Shown one piece after another: positions 37,690 to 46,148 of a stretch of DNA of 49,959 nt. The stretch spans positions 1 through 49,959 of the forward strand of contig NZ_FOLG01000023.1 in assembly GCF_900112335.1 (NCBI RefSeq), given 5' to 3'. The notes beneath the pieces are model-generated. The model worked only from the letters and a program-made list of their open reading frames with translations, searched no databases and was not told the DNA's origin. Source of the stretch: Tropicimonas isoalkanivorans (GTDB lineage Bacteria; Pseudomonadota; Alphaproteobacteria; Rhodobacterales; Rhodobacteraceae). Position 1 is the stretch's first letter, and each line of letters starts with the position of its first letter. The position numbers and the translations under genes were made by a program.

Positions 37690-38586
37690 TCAGGCGCGCG
37701 CGCGCCTCTGCACCGCGTTCTCGGCCCAGGCCATGCTCGCAGGGGCCGCTTTGCCGGAATCACTTGCAGCCACCTCTTCCGGCAGAAGGAAGAAGGCGAC
37801 GGATTTGCAGTCCCGTTTCGGCGGGAGCATCCGGTGCGTGGGGGAGGCATAGCGCCCGCCGGACCAGTCGCTCAGGCGATCCCCGACGTTCACAATGATC
37901 GCTCCCGGCCTGTTCGGTACATCGATCCAACCATCATCGCCATCCGAGAGCACCTGCACTCCCGCGTCTCCATCGGCCAGCAACAAGGTCAGCGTCCCGG
38001 CGTCCCGGTGCGGACCGGTAGCCATGTCTCCTTCGGCAGCGGTGCCGGCCGGATAGCGGAAGAGGCGCAAGGTCGCGTCCGGGCGGCGAAAACGGCGGTC
38101 GAACCAGTCATCGGGCAAGCCGAGGTCTGCCGCGACAGCGTGATGTAGGGCAAGTGCCAACGTTTGCGCCGCATGAAAGTACCGCAGCATCGTCTCGCGG
38201 AAATCCGGCAGGTCGGGCCATAGGTTGGTGCCACGATAGGGCGTTCCCCAGCGGGCCTGCGGCGCTCCGCCGGGCGCTTCCGGGCCGATGCCGAAGGCTT
38301 CTTTTCGGTCGGGCCTTTGGTTGTCAGGCCCGAGCGACTCGGTACCCAGCTTGATCCACCCCCTGTCTCGCGGGCGAGACGGGACATGGAGCGTCCGTTT
38401 CTCCGCTTCGGTCAGTTCGAAAAGCTGTCCGGCCCTGGTGAAAACCGCGTCGGTCAGGGCCGCGTCGATTCCGTGGTCGGTCAGCAGGAAGACACCTGGC
38501 CCGCGACATGCGGCTCCAAGGTCACGAACGAAACCGGCGCGGTCGGTGCCGCGGGAAAATCGTCTCCAGTCGAGGACAGGAATCAA
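37690..38586 (-). CDS. 2OG-Fe(II) oxygenase, isopenicillin N synthase-like
   Basis: A 298-residue non-haem iron dioxygenase of the IPNS/flavanone hydroxylase fold. The N-terminal DIOX_N region (IPVLDWRRF; PGVFLLTDHGID) is followed by the catalytic beta-helix with GPHRDAGTLTLL (iron ligands His and Asp) and SPTHRM (second His). The usual R-x-S 2-oxoglutarate motif is weakly kept (KSVAFF), so the cosubstrate is not certain. I chose TTG 38586, which has a strong GAGGAG 8 bases before it; the frame is open far upstream, but over sequence antisense to mnmH. Substrate unknown. Confidence 0.83.
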   Translation of the reverse strand: MIPVLDWRRFSRGTDRAGFVRDLGAACRGPGVFLLTDHGIDAALTDAVFTRAGQLFELTEAEKRTLHVPSRPRDRGWIKLGTESLGPDNQRPDRKEAFGIGPEAPGGAPQARWGTPYRGTNLWPDLPDFRETMLRYFHAAQTLALALHHAVAADLGLPDDWFDRRFRRPDATLRLFRYPAGTAAEGDMATGPHRDAGTLTLLLADGDAGVQVLSDGDDGWIDVPNRPGAIIVNVGDRLSDWSGGRYASPTHRMLPPKRDCKSVAFFLLPEEVAASDSGKAAPASMAWAENAVQRRARA

Positions 38587-38925
38587 GCGGGGCCTCCTCT
38601 CAGTTGGCGCGCGGGACAAACGGAAAGGGGCGACAGACAGGGTGGGAGCTGCCCTGCCTGCCGCCATTGGCCGTTCGGCCGTGGTATACTTGCAGTGTCG
38701 TTCAGCGCTGTTCGCACGCGCGCAGTTGCCTCTTTCCTCTATCGTAGGACCGTCCTGATCATTCGGTCTAACGGAAGCCTCGTGGGGACGATATTTCTCG
38801 CAGAATAATGTGGCGCGGCTGTGCAGCCGGAAGCATCGCTGCGCAAATTCTGGGCGCACCTTGTCTGAACGACGGGAGCGCGAGCGGCTTTCGCCCGCGC
38901 GGCACCTCGGATAGACAGGAGTGCG
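38587..38925. other. intergenic region between the oxygenase and mnmH, with hairpin
   Basis: 339 bases without a gene, between divergent starts. At about 38627-38663 the two arms GGCGACAGACAGGG and CCCTGCCTGCCGCC face each other. On the minus strand the two mismatches become G-U pairs, giving a continuous 14-bp RNA stem, followed by CCTTTCCGTTT some 50 bases before the oxygenase start. It may be a leader structure or attenuator. The mnmH side shows only its ribosome-binding site (AGGAG). Confidence 0.45.
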
Positions 38926-39999
38926 ATGGCCTACGATCTGCCCGACCTCTCCACCCCCCTGACACTCCCGTTCGACTCGGTGATCGACGTTCGCTCGCCG
39001 GCCGAATTCGCGGAAGATCATGTTCCAGGCGCCATTTCCCTTCCCGTCCTCAGCAACGAGGAGCGCGCGGAGGTGGGCACGATCTACAAGCAGGTCAGCC
39101 CCTTCAAGGCACGCAAGGTCGGCGCGGCCCTGGTCGCGCGCAACGCCGCGCGACATATCGAAGGGCCTCTGGCGGACAAGGACGGCGGCTGGAAGCCGCT
39201 GGTCTACTGCTGGCGTGGCGGCCAGCGGTCCAATTCCTTTGCCTCGATCCTTGCGCAGATCGGGTGGCGCTCCGACGTGCTGAAGGGAGGCTATCGGAGC
39301 TATCGACGCGCCGTCGTGGAACACCTCTATGATCAATCGTTGCCACACCGGCTGGTTCTGATCGACGGCGACACCGGGACGGCCAAGACCGAGCTTCTGC
39401 ACATGGTTGCGGCGCGGGGTGGGCAGGTGCTCGACCTTGAAGGTCTGGCCAACCATCGCGGCTCCGTGCTCGGGCCGCGACCAGGGGGCCAGCCAAGCCA
39501 GAAAATGCTGGAAACCCGCCTAACGCAGGCGATTGCCGCGCTGGACCCGGCCCGCCCGGTACTGGTGGAGGCCGAGAGCAGTAAGGTCGGCGACCTGCTG
39601 GTGCCGCCCGCGATCTGGGCCGCGATGAAGGACGCGCCAAGAATTCGGATGCAAGCGAGCGTGGAGGATCGCGCCCGGTACCTCGCCCGCACGTACGCTG
39701 ACATTTCGCAGAATGCCGAAGAGCTGAAGCAAATCCTCGGGCTCCTCGTCCGGCTGCAAGGCCACAAGCGCGTCTCGGAGTGGCAGGCGATGGTGGATGC
39801 CGGCGAATTCGAGGCATTGGCGCTGGACCTCGTGACCCAGCACTACGACACCCGCTACGCGAAGGCCCGCAGCACGGCCGGCACGCCGGCGGCGCAGCTC
39901 GACATCACTCTCGATCGGGACGGTCTCGAACGCGCGGCCGATGCCTTGGTTCCTCTCGTGGGCCAGGTGTCGGAGGAGCGGGTCAGCGAACCGATATGA
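38926..39999 (+). CDS. mnmH: tRNA 2-selenouridine synthase MnmH (SelU)
   Basis: A 357-residue enzyme that replaces sulfur by selenium in the wobble uridine of tRNA, using selenophosphate. The N-terminal rhodanese domain has IDVRSPAEF and the active-site loop YCWRGGQRS (Cys95). The C-terminal P-loop domain has GDTGTAKTELL (about 144-154) and LDLEGLANHRGS, a family signature. ATG after AGGAG. Its 3' end overlaps the convergent selD gene by 17 bases, which pairs the selenium donor gene with the selenium user. Confidence 0.95.
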   Translation: MAYDLPDLSTPLTLPFDSVIDVRSPAEFAEDHVPGAISLPVLSNEERAEVGTIYKQVSPFKARKVGAALVARNAARHIEGPLADKDGGWKPLVYCWRGGQRSNSFASILAQIGWRSDVLKGGYRSYRRAVVEHLYDQSLPHRLVLIDGDTGTAKTELLHMVAARGGQVLDLEGLANHRGSVLGPRPGGQPSQKMLETRLTQAIAALDPARPVLVEAESSKVGDLLVPPAIWAAMKDAPRIRMQASVEDRARYLARTYADISQNAEELKQILGLLVRLQGHKRVSEWQAMVDAGEFEALALDLVTQHYDTRYAKARSTAGTPAAQLDITLDRDGLERAADALVPLVGQVSEERVSEPI

Positions 40000-42160
40000 A
40001 GGGCGCGCCTTCGGTAACCGTGCCGATCCGAGCGGCGGCGAATCCCGCGCCGCGCAACTCTGCCAGACAGGCCTCCGCCTGATCATCCGCCACGGCAGCC
40101 AGCAATCCGCCCGCGGTCTGGGGATCGAACAAAAGCTCCGCGCGCGGCCCCGTCGGAAGCGCCATCCGCGCCGCGACCTCCCGATTGTCGGGATAGAGCG
40201 TCGAACGGACTCCGGCGTCGGCCAGCGCCTCGGCCCCCACGTAGATCGGCACGGAAGCCAGATCGATTTCCGCCGCGACCCCCGAAGCGTCACAGATACC
40301 CAGCAGATGCCCGGCCAGCCCGAAGCCGGTCACGTCGGTCATCGCATGGGCCTGACCGAGGACTTTCGCCGCCTTCCCTTGCGGGCATGTCATGATCTCC
40401 AGAGCCGCCAGAACATCGGCCCCCCGCGCCCTGCCCTGCATCTCTCCGGCAAGAAGCGTTCCCGACCCGATGGGCTTCGTCAGCAGCAATGCATCTCCTG
40501 GCGCGGCCCCGGCAAGGGTGATCGCCCGATCCCCCACGAGGCCGGTGACGGTAAATCCCACCGTCATTTCGGCACCGACGCTGGTATGCCCGCCCACCAG
40601 GTCCGCCCCCTCCGCGCGAAAGACCTCGACCGCGGTGGCAAGGATCTCTCGCAGCGTCGCGGCCTGCATCTCCTCCCGCAATCGGGGCAGGACGAGGCTC
40701 GCAAGCGCGGCCTGTGGTGCGGCCCCCATCGCCCAGACGTCGCCGAGCGCATGGACCGCCGCAATGCGTGTGAGCAGAACAGGATCTTCGGTGAATGCGC
40801 GGATGTGGTCGGTCGTCAGCACCTGACGCGCATTCCCTGTGGCCAGCACCGCGGCGTCGTCACCCGGCGCTGTCAGCACATCGGCCCGAGACGGCGGAGG
40901 GAGGCTCTCCAATGCAGCCGTCAGGCGCCCCTGCGGAACCTTCGCGCCGCACCCGCCGCATAGCGGCGCATCCCCGAGGACGTCATCGACCTCCCTCGCC
41001 CGAACCGCGGGCAGCGGCGCCGGTGGCATCTTTGGCAGGTCGTGGAACTTTCGCATGAACTTCCGGTCGATGTGGTCCTTCCACCGCCACAGCCAGCGCC
41101 CGGAGACGGTAATGCCATGCCGGTCGGCCACCGCTTCCTTGGCGCCAAGCGATATGAGCTTGAGGTAGTCCTTCTGCGGGCGGAAACGCTTCTCCGGCGT
41201 CCCGGCCAAGTCGGACCGCAGGTTGGCCATCAGGACCGGAGCCGCCCGAACGGCGTAAAGGCCCGCCTTCGGACGGGGCGCGAAGGTCAGATGAGCGCAG
41301 TCACCGCATGCGAAGATCTTCGCATCGGTCAGGCTGCGCAGGTCCGGCCCCACGCTGACGAATCCGTCATGCGTCTCCAGCCCGAGCGTTTCGACCCAGG
41401 GGTGGGCACGGGCCCCGGCAGCCCCGAGCGTGAAGGTGGAGCGCACGCTCCTCCCCCCTTCCAGGCGCACGCCATCTGCCAGAACCTCGCGGACGGCGGT
41501 CTCTTCCCTCAGCACGATCCCCACCCGACGCAGGCGCTCGAACAGGACCATACGGGTATCCGGCGCCAATCCGGCCAACGCGACACCGCCATCGACCATG
41601 CTGATCCGCGGCTTGACCCCGAGCGCGTTCAACCGGTGGTGCATCGCCAGCGCCAGCTCCACCCCCGCGACACCGGCCCCGATCACGCAAACGTCCGGCT
41701 CAGCCGCACCCGCCACCACGTCGGCACACCATTCGTCCCAGGTGCGGGCGAACCGTTGCAACGGCTTGGCCGGAATGCCGTGCTCGGCGAAACCCGGCAC
41801 CTCCGCCATGTCGCTGTGGATGCCTACATCGAGGGAGGCGACGTCGTAACGGATGTCAGGATGCCCGGGCACATGGATCAATCCGGCCTCGCGGTCGATC
41901 CCGTCAACCGCGCCGACAACCAGGCGCGCCCCGGCAAACCGGGCGAGTTTCACCAGATCGATCTCCAGATCGTCCCGCCCGTAATGCCCCGCCACATATC
42001 CCGGCAGCATACCCGTATAGGGTGCCGTTGGCCCCGGATTGATGACCGTAACACGTACCCCTGGCAGTGGCCTCATCCCCCACATGCGCAACACCAGCGC
42101 ATGGGCATGCCCGCCGCCGACGAGGACGAGATCTCTGGTAAGTGGCATGTGCGATTGCAT
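39983..42160 (-). CDS. selD: selenide, water dikinase SelD fused to an N-terminal NADH dehydrogenase-like flavoprotein
   Basis: A 725-residue fusion. Residues about 1-360 are a pyridine-nucleotide-disulfide oxidoreductase of the NDH-2 kind: first FAD-binding motif LVGGGHAHALVLRM, second dinucleotide motif VIGAGVAGVELAL and FACGDCAHL. Residues about 390-725 are SelD, with the active-site segment CGGCGAK (Cys equivalent to E. coli Cys17), DDAAVL and the ATP-grasp-like glycine-rich features. It makes selenophosphate from selenide and ATP, and the flavoprotein half may supply reductant. The catalytic residue is Cys, not selenocysteine. The start at ATG 42160 has GGAGG 6 bases upstream. Confidence 0.94.
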   Translation of the reverse strand: MQSHMPLTRDLVLVGGGHAHALVLRMWGMRPLPGVRVTVINPGPTAPYTGMLPGYVAGHYGRDDLEIDLVKLARFAGARLVVGAVDGIDREAGLIHVPGHPDIRYDVASLDVGIHSDMAEVPGFAEHGIPAKPLQRFARTWDEWCADVVAGAAEPDVCVIGAGVAGVELALAMHHRLNALGVKPRISMVDGGVALAGLAPDTRMVLFERLRRVGIVLREETAVREVLADGVRLEGGRSVRSTFTLGAAGARAHPWVETLGLETHDGFVSVGPDLRSLTDAKIFACGDCAHLTFAPRPKAGLYAVRAAPVLMANLRSDLAGTPEKRFRPQKDYLKLISLGAKEAVADRHGITVSGRWLWRWKDHIDRKFMRKFHDLPKMPPAPLPAVRAREVDDVLGDAPLCGGCGAKVPQGRLTAALESLPPPSRADVLTAPGDDAAVLATGNARQVLTTDHIRAFTEDPVLLTRIAAVHALGDVWAMGAAPQAALASLVLPRLREEMQAATLREILATAVEVFRAEGADLVGGHTSVGAEMTVGFTVTGLVGDRAITLAGAAPGDALLLTKPIGSGTLLAGEMQGRARGADVLAALEIMTCPQGKAAKVLGQAHAMTDVTGFGLAGHLLGICDASGVAAEIDLASVPIYVGAEALADAGVRSTLYPDNREVAARMALPTGPRAELLFDPQTAGGLLAAVADDQAEACLAELRGAGFAAARIGTVTEGAPFISVR

Positions 42161-42295
42161 GGGGACCTCCGGACTGGGCGCAAGAGAACCGGAGGCGTGG
42201 GAGAAGGTAAAGCCGGGATATTCCACGCACCGCCCTCGCCGTCCGCCCGATCACGTACGACGGCTGACCGGGAACGATGGCCGGACGAAATCCCC

Positions 42296-42324
42296 TTGAC
42301 GGCTCTGCTCCGGTCCATTACCTC
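42296..42324 (+). promoter_or_regulatory. likely promoter of tRNA-Met
   Basis: TTGACG (5 of 6 to the -35 consensus) at 42296-42301 is followed by a poor -10 region around CATTACCTC at 42316-42324, about 20 bases before the tRNA. Spacing and position suit a stable-RNA promoter. Confidence 0.5.
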
Positions 42325-42340
42325 CCCGCCATCGCTCCGG

Positions 42341-42417
42341 GGCGGAGTAGCTCAGTTGGTTAGAGCAGCGGAATCATAATCCGCGTGTCGGGGGTTCAAG
42401 TCCCTCCTCCGCTACCA
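42341..42417 (+). tRNA. tRNA-Met(CAT)
   Basis: A 77-base cloverleaf with encoded CCA. The acceptor stem is GGCGGAG with CTCCGCT, the D arm GCTC..GAGC, the anticodon stem GCGGA/TCCGC around loop ATCATAA (anticodon CAT), and the T arm has GGTTCAAGTCC. It resembles the elongator tRNA-Met of alphaproteobacteria. A CAT tRNA for Ile (lysidine type) is less likely. Confidence 0.95.
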
Positions 42418-42709
42418 GAGAAATCAAGCACTTAGCGGCTTCTCAGAGACGACTATCCTCGTTCTACCCTCATTTTCTCGCTCCCGACAGTGGATTGGTG
42501 ACCGTGCGTGAATTGGTTGTTTCCAATCTGCGCCACCAGATGTTGTGGCTTGGCGTTGTCCTGGGCACAGCCCGCCCCTATCTTCAACGTCAAGACCAGC
42601 GGTTGGCCGCAACCCCACCGTCTAGAGAGGACAATTGCGGCAAACTGGCGTGGTGGATGGGTGGCTGGTACAACAAGCGCCCCTCATCCATGAGAAGATG
42701 GAGACGCTC
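42418..42709 (+). other. region after tRNA-Met with no clear gene
   Basis: About 290 bases follow the CCA end. The first bases read AGAAATCAAGCACTTAGC, a sequence type I associate with tRNA 3' ends used by integrases in this group, but no integrase gene or second copy of the tRNA 3' end is present in the window. Short open frames here have no family features. Confidence 0.4.
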
Positions 42710-42823
42710 ATGCGAGCAACTTTCATCCTCGAAGCCAGCAAGTCGGACGGTGCGGTGTACCGTATGCAGACGACCTTGGACGTGTACGTTCTCGGCTGGC
42801 TGTTGAGGGGTATCGGGCTTTAA
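42710..42823 (+). CDS. possible 37-residue protein with its own terminator
   Basis: ATG at 42710 has GGAG six bases upstream. The frame encodes MRATFILEASKSDGAVYRM, then a part ending LDVYVLGWLLRGIGL, and stops 11 bases before a strong intrinsic terminator. There is no recognised family. The C-terminal hydrophobic stretch could bind membrane. A gene for a small RNA ending at the same terminator is the alternative. Confidence 0.45.
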   Translation: MRATFILEASKSDGAVYRMQTTLDVYVLGWLLRGIGL

Positions 42824-42834
42824 GACTTGCCCGA

Positions 42835-42870
42835 GAGGTCGTCCCTTGGGGCGGCCTCTTTCGTTTTTCG
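42835..42870 (+). terminator. strong intrinsic terminator downstream of the small open frame
   Basis: GAGGTCGTCCC pairs with GGGGCGGCCTC (11 bp, with G-U pairs, 2-base loop) and is followed by TTTCGTTTTTC. The T run is on the plus strand, so it ends a plus-strand transcript coming from the tRNA or small-protein side. Confidence 0.8.
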
Positions 42871-43043
42871 GTCATTCATCACGATGCTACCAACGGTAGC
42901 CACATAGAGACAGGGCGATCACCATGCACATGACATCGCTTATCTCCCGTTCCGACATGCCAGGGCGCACGTCCAGTTTGGGCTGACGCCGGCCATCTGC
43001 TGCGCCACGTATGAGCGGCGAGAGTGCGTCGGTTACAAACTCG

Positions 43044-44375
43044 TCACTCGCGCGGAGCGTCTTTTGTGAGGAGGTCGCCAATTTCCCGACGCTCAGCTGC
43101 CACGAGGGGGATCAGCGCTTCCTCTTCGGATTTGCGATCAGGTTGCGTCGTTTGTTCTGGCGCCGATGGAGGTGCCGATTTCTCGCGAGGGTGCGATCGC
43201 GCAGGAACATCGGACAGCTTTCCGGACCCTTCAAGGCGGATGCGATAGGTCGTGTCGGGGATGGCGACACCGGCGGCTTCGATGGCGGCCTTCACCAGGC
43301 GAATGGCGTCGCCGCGTGCCGTGACGAATCCGGTCTGGTCCTGGTCGATCCAGCCGGTCACCCTCAGAATCGCGCCAGACTCGGTGATGTTCTCGATCCA
43401 GACCAGTTCCTCCGGGTCATCGAGGACAAAGGGCTGCGCTTTCAATGCCTCCTGAGCCAACACCCGCGTCGCCTCGAGGCCGGCATCGGGATCGATGCCG
43501 ATGTCGAAGCTGAACCGCCGGGCCGGGTTCTGGGTATAATTCACGATCCGACCCTTGAAGACCGAGGCGTTGGGGATGCGAATGTGGTTTCCGTCCAACG
43601 ACAGGAGGATCGTCGCGCGCGAGGTCAGTCGGATCACGCGCCCCACGTCCCCCTCGATTTCGATGAGATCATTCGGCAGGAATGGCTGGCGCAGGCTCAG
43701 CATGATGGAGGCGACGAAATTCTCTACAGTGTCACGGACAGCGAAACCGATCGCCAGTCCCACGATGCCGGCCGCGCCGAGAATGGTCCCCAGGAGCGCT
43801 GCCGCCCCGAGCAGATCAAGCGCGACGACGATCCCGACGATGCCACACGCAACACGAAAGGCCTGACGGTAGATCGCCGCGATAAAGGCGTTCGGCGCGA
43901 TACGATCCCAGAACCGCAGGCGCGACAGCAATATCCCGACCGCAACGATCGCCGCGAACGCGGCCACGGCGAGGAACAAGAGGGGCAATCGGGCGATGAA
44001 CTGATCGGTACGTGCACGGAAGCGCTTGAATGCCGGATTGATCTGTCGCGAGAGGTCGTCGGAGGCCGCCAATTCATTGTTCACCGCGACAACGCCTTCG
44101 AGACGCTCGGCAATGCCGGCGACATCCCGGCTGTCGGCCGGGTCTGCGATGTCGCCTGCGAGCGTGACCACGCCGGCGTCCACGGAGACCGTTATCTCGT
44201 CGTGGTCGAGCGCGCTGACGATGGCGCGTAGACGGTCGGCGATTGCCTGGTCCGAGGGCGTATTCTCGACGGCAAGGACTTTGGGGACATCAGGTCCCGC
44301 GCCGTTCTCTTGCGCGGGAGCTTGCGCCCCTGTGGTCGACAGTAGGCAGACGAGTAGAAGAAAGAGACGCCTCAT
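43044..44375 (-). CDS. mechanosensitive ion channel (MscS family) with N-terminal BON domain
   Basis: A 443-residue protein. A signal peptide (RLFLLLVCLLSTTGAQA) is followed by a BON domain (about residues 38-100, with ITVSVDAGVVTLAGDIADP). Three membrane helices come next. The MscS pore region is GTILGAAGIVGLAIGFAVRD, followed by the beta domain PFLPNDLIEIEGDVGRV and a C-terminal alpha/beta domain. The Glu/Pro/Ser-rich tail looks disordered. Fusion of a periplasmic BON domain suggests interaction with membrane lipids or the envelope. Likely role: release of solutes on osmotic down-shock. Confidence 0.9.
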   Translation of the reverse strand: MRRLFLLLVCLLSTTGAQAPAQENGAGPDVPKVLAVENTPSDQAIADRLRAIVSALDHDEITVSVDAGVVTLAGDIADPADSRDVAGIAERLEGVVAVNNELAASDDLSRQINPAFKRFRARTDQFIARLPLLFLAVAAFAAIVAVGILLSRLRFWDRIAPNAFIAAIYRQAFRVACGIVGIVVALDLLGAAALLGTILGAAGIVGLAIGFAVRDTVENFVASIMLSLRQPFLPNDLIEIEGDVGRVIRLTSRATILLSLDGNHIRIPNASVFKGRIVNYTQNPARRFSFDIGIDPDAGLEATRVLAQEALKAQPFVLDDPEELVWIENITESGAILRVTGWIDQDQTGFVTARGDAIRLVKAAIEAAGVAIPDTTYRIRLEGSGKLSDVPARSHPREKSAPPSAPEQTTQPDRKSEEEALIPLVAAERREIGDLLTKDAPRE

Positions 44376-44699
44376 GACCTATCGTTAGCGGAAGGCTGGA
44401 GGATCATCCATCCGTAGTCGTGAACATGGGCTTCTTATTCCTGCAGTGACGGATGGTTTTGGCTGAGTGAGGGCTCAGGGGGCGATGACAGGCCGTTTCG
44501 GACGGTCGAACGATCAAAGAAACTCAAGAGACGGCCGAAATCCGATCGTTTGCCGGATCATTCGTGAGGATCTAATGTACGTCAGACAAGAACATTTGCA
44601 CCGCTCAGCTCGCGGTGCGTGAGCATCAGTTCCCGGGAGCGGGGCAGCCAGAGACATGGATGGCCCCGCTCCGGCAAAGAAATTTCAACGTGGGGCATT
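44376..44699. other. intergenic region between the MscS gene and the secreted-protein gene
   Basis: 324 bases between divergent genes. It holds an inverted repeat CCATCCGT (44408-44415) and ACGGATGG (44449-44456) followed by TTTT, and GATCG/CGATC-rich stretches further right. I see no gene and cannot place a promoter with confidence. Confidence 0.4.
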
Positions 44700-45119
44700 A
44701 TGCAAATCCGCAGCATTCAACGCGTGGTCATCCTTCTCTCCCTGATAGCGTCCTCCGTCGCGGCAGACACCATTCCGGACTTCGACGAGGATGGGCCATT
44801 CCGAGAGGGTGAGGGCTTCGGCAACCCGGCCACCTGCGATACGATCGGCGATTGGATCGACCGGGTGCCAGAATATGACGGGCGGATATCCATGACCATC
44901 ACTGGGGAGATTGTCGAAAGCCACTGGGATGGGGCGCTCGCGTACCTGATCATGTGCGAACCCGAAGAGGTTCAGGTGATGTGCATCACGTACTCCCCTG
45001 CAGAGGTGAACGGGGAAACCATCATGTTTGCTGGTGGATACAACCGGAGCGGAGAGCGTCAAGTGGTCCTCGATCCCTGCCTGGTCTTCCCAAATGAGGC
45101 ATCGTCGGATCTCAAGTGA
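44700..45119 (+). CDS. small secreted protein of unknown function
   Basis: A 139-residue protein. The signal peptide is QRVVILLSLIASSVAA with likely cleavage before DTIPDF. The mature part is acidic and has four cysteines (ATCDT, IMCEP, VMCIT and DPCLV), which suggests two disulfides in the periplasm. Alternating strand-like segments (GRISMTITGEIVES, ALAYLIMCE, VQVMCITY, QVVLDPCLVF) look like an OB-type barrel. No family recognised. ATG after GTGGGG; longer versions of the frame lack support. Confidence 0.65.
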   Translation: MQIRSIQRVVILLSLIASSVAADTIPDFDEDGPFREGEGFGNPATCDTIGDWIDRVPEYDGRISMTITGEIVESHWDGALAYLIMCEPEEVQVMCITYSPAEVNGETIMFAGGYNRSGERQVVLDPCLVFPNEASSDLK

Positions 45120-45272
45120 CCCGTCGAGCCACCCCAGTCAGAAGCATTTCGTCAACGGACCAAATGTGAAACACGACAAAGGGAGTGCTCCTGCTCGCCG
45201 CTGCGTCTACACCGGGCGTAGCGACAGATCCCGTGCCGTGACGCGACGGGGGTCGATCTGGTATACTGAGCC

Positions 45273-45857
45273 ATGTGCCGGCTGCTGGTCCATTCCATCG
45301 CTGCACCCCTGTTCCTGCTGCAGATGTCCGCAGGTGCACGGGCGGAATTACCTGCCTGCGGACCGCTCGACATTCCGGTTCTCCGGGTCGAACCGCGTCC
45401 GCCGCAGTATCGGACCTTTTGTGCGACACGGCCGGATCAATGCCCGACGGCCGGCGACGTGTCCCTCCAATTGGATGCCAACAATCTCCGGACCATCGAA
45501 ACGACAAATCTTGCGGTAAACGCGGAGATCGAGTTTCTGCCGGATATGCAGTGCTACGGTCTCGAGGACCATTGGACGCTGCCGACGGATGGCTACGGGG
45601 ACTGCGAGGACATTGCCCTGGAGAAGCGGCGACGGCTTGTAGGAGCCGGTCTGCCGGCGGGGGCACTGACGCTCGCCATAGGGCATCATGAGGTCGAGCT
45701 GTTCCCCCATGCCGTGCTGCTTCTGGAGTCAGATCGCGGAACCCACGTCCTCGACAACCTGACAGACCGCATTCTCTGCTGGAGCGGCGCGCCTTATATC
45801 TACGAGCGGAGAGAGCGAGCTGATGGAATGTGGATCCGGTTCGAGCGGCCGGACTGA
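45273..45857 (+). CDS. secreted transglutaminase-like cysteine protease (BTLCP, LapG-type)
   Basis: A 194-residue protein with a signal peptide (LVHSIAAPLFLLQMSAGARA). The catalytic pattern of the bacterial transglutaminase-like cysteine protease family is present: Cys in DGYGDCEDIALEKRRRL, His in FPHAVLLL and Asp in HVLDNL. The family includes LapG, which cuts large RTX adhesins from the cell surface, but most members have unknown substrates. A truncated RTX-repeat gene lies 3.5 kb away. The GGDEF-EAL protein in this window is not built like LapD. Confidence 0.82.
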   Translation: MCRLLVHSIAAPLFLLQMSAGARAELPACGPLDIPVLRVEPRPPQYRTFCATRPDQCPTAGDVSLQLDANNLRTIETTNLAVNAEIEFLPDMQCYGLEDHWTLPTDGYGDCEDIALEKRRRLVGAGLPAGALTLAIGHHEVELFPHAVLLLESDRGTHVLDNLTDRILCWSGAPYIYERRERADGMWIRFERPD

Positions 45858-46148
45858 ACCCGAACATGCGCCCTTCGCCGCGTGGCGTTGCCCTCAACCG
45901 GTGTGGCGACCGGCCTTGTGCAGAACACGCCAGACCGGCCCCCGCTCGATGGCGCCGTCATGTTGAGGCAAGGTTTGATCCATGCTTGCGCGCAGTCTAA
46001 GGTTTGCATGCGGATTTCGCGATGGATTGAATTCGATGATTAGCCGGTTGGGACAGCTTTCCCGATTGCGCCGGGGAAAATGCGCAGGAGCGTCAATCGC
46101 TTTGGCTCTGCTCTCCGATCCTGTCTGGCAGCGGAAGGAACTGATCCG

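Noticed and set aside
42887-43081. 64-codon minus-strand frame after the MscS gene
   Set aside because: It starts with TTG inside the MscS gene, has no ribosome-binding site and no terminator on its strand.
44408-44460. Inverted repeat CCATCCGT/ACGGATGG with TTTT as a terminator
   Set aside because: The 33-base loop is long, and no plus-strand gene ends before it.
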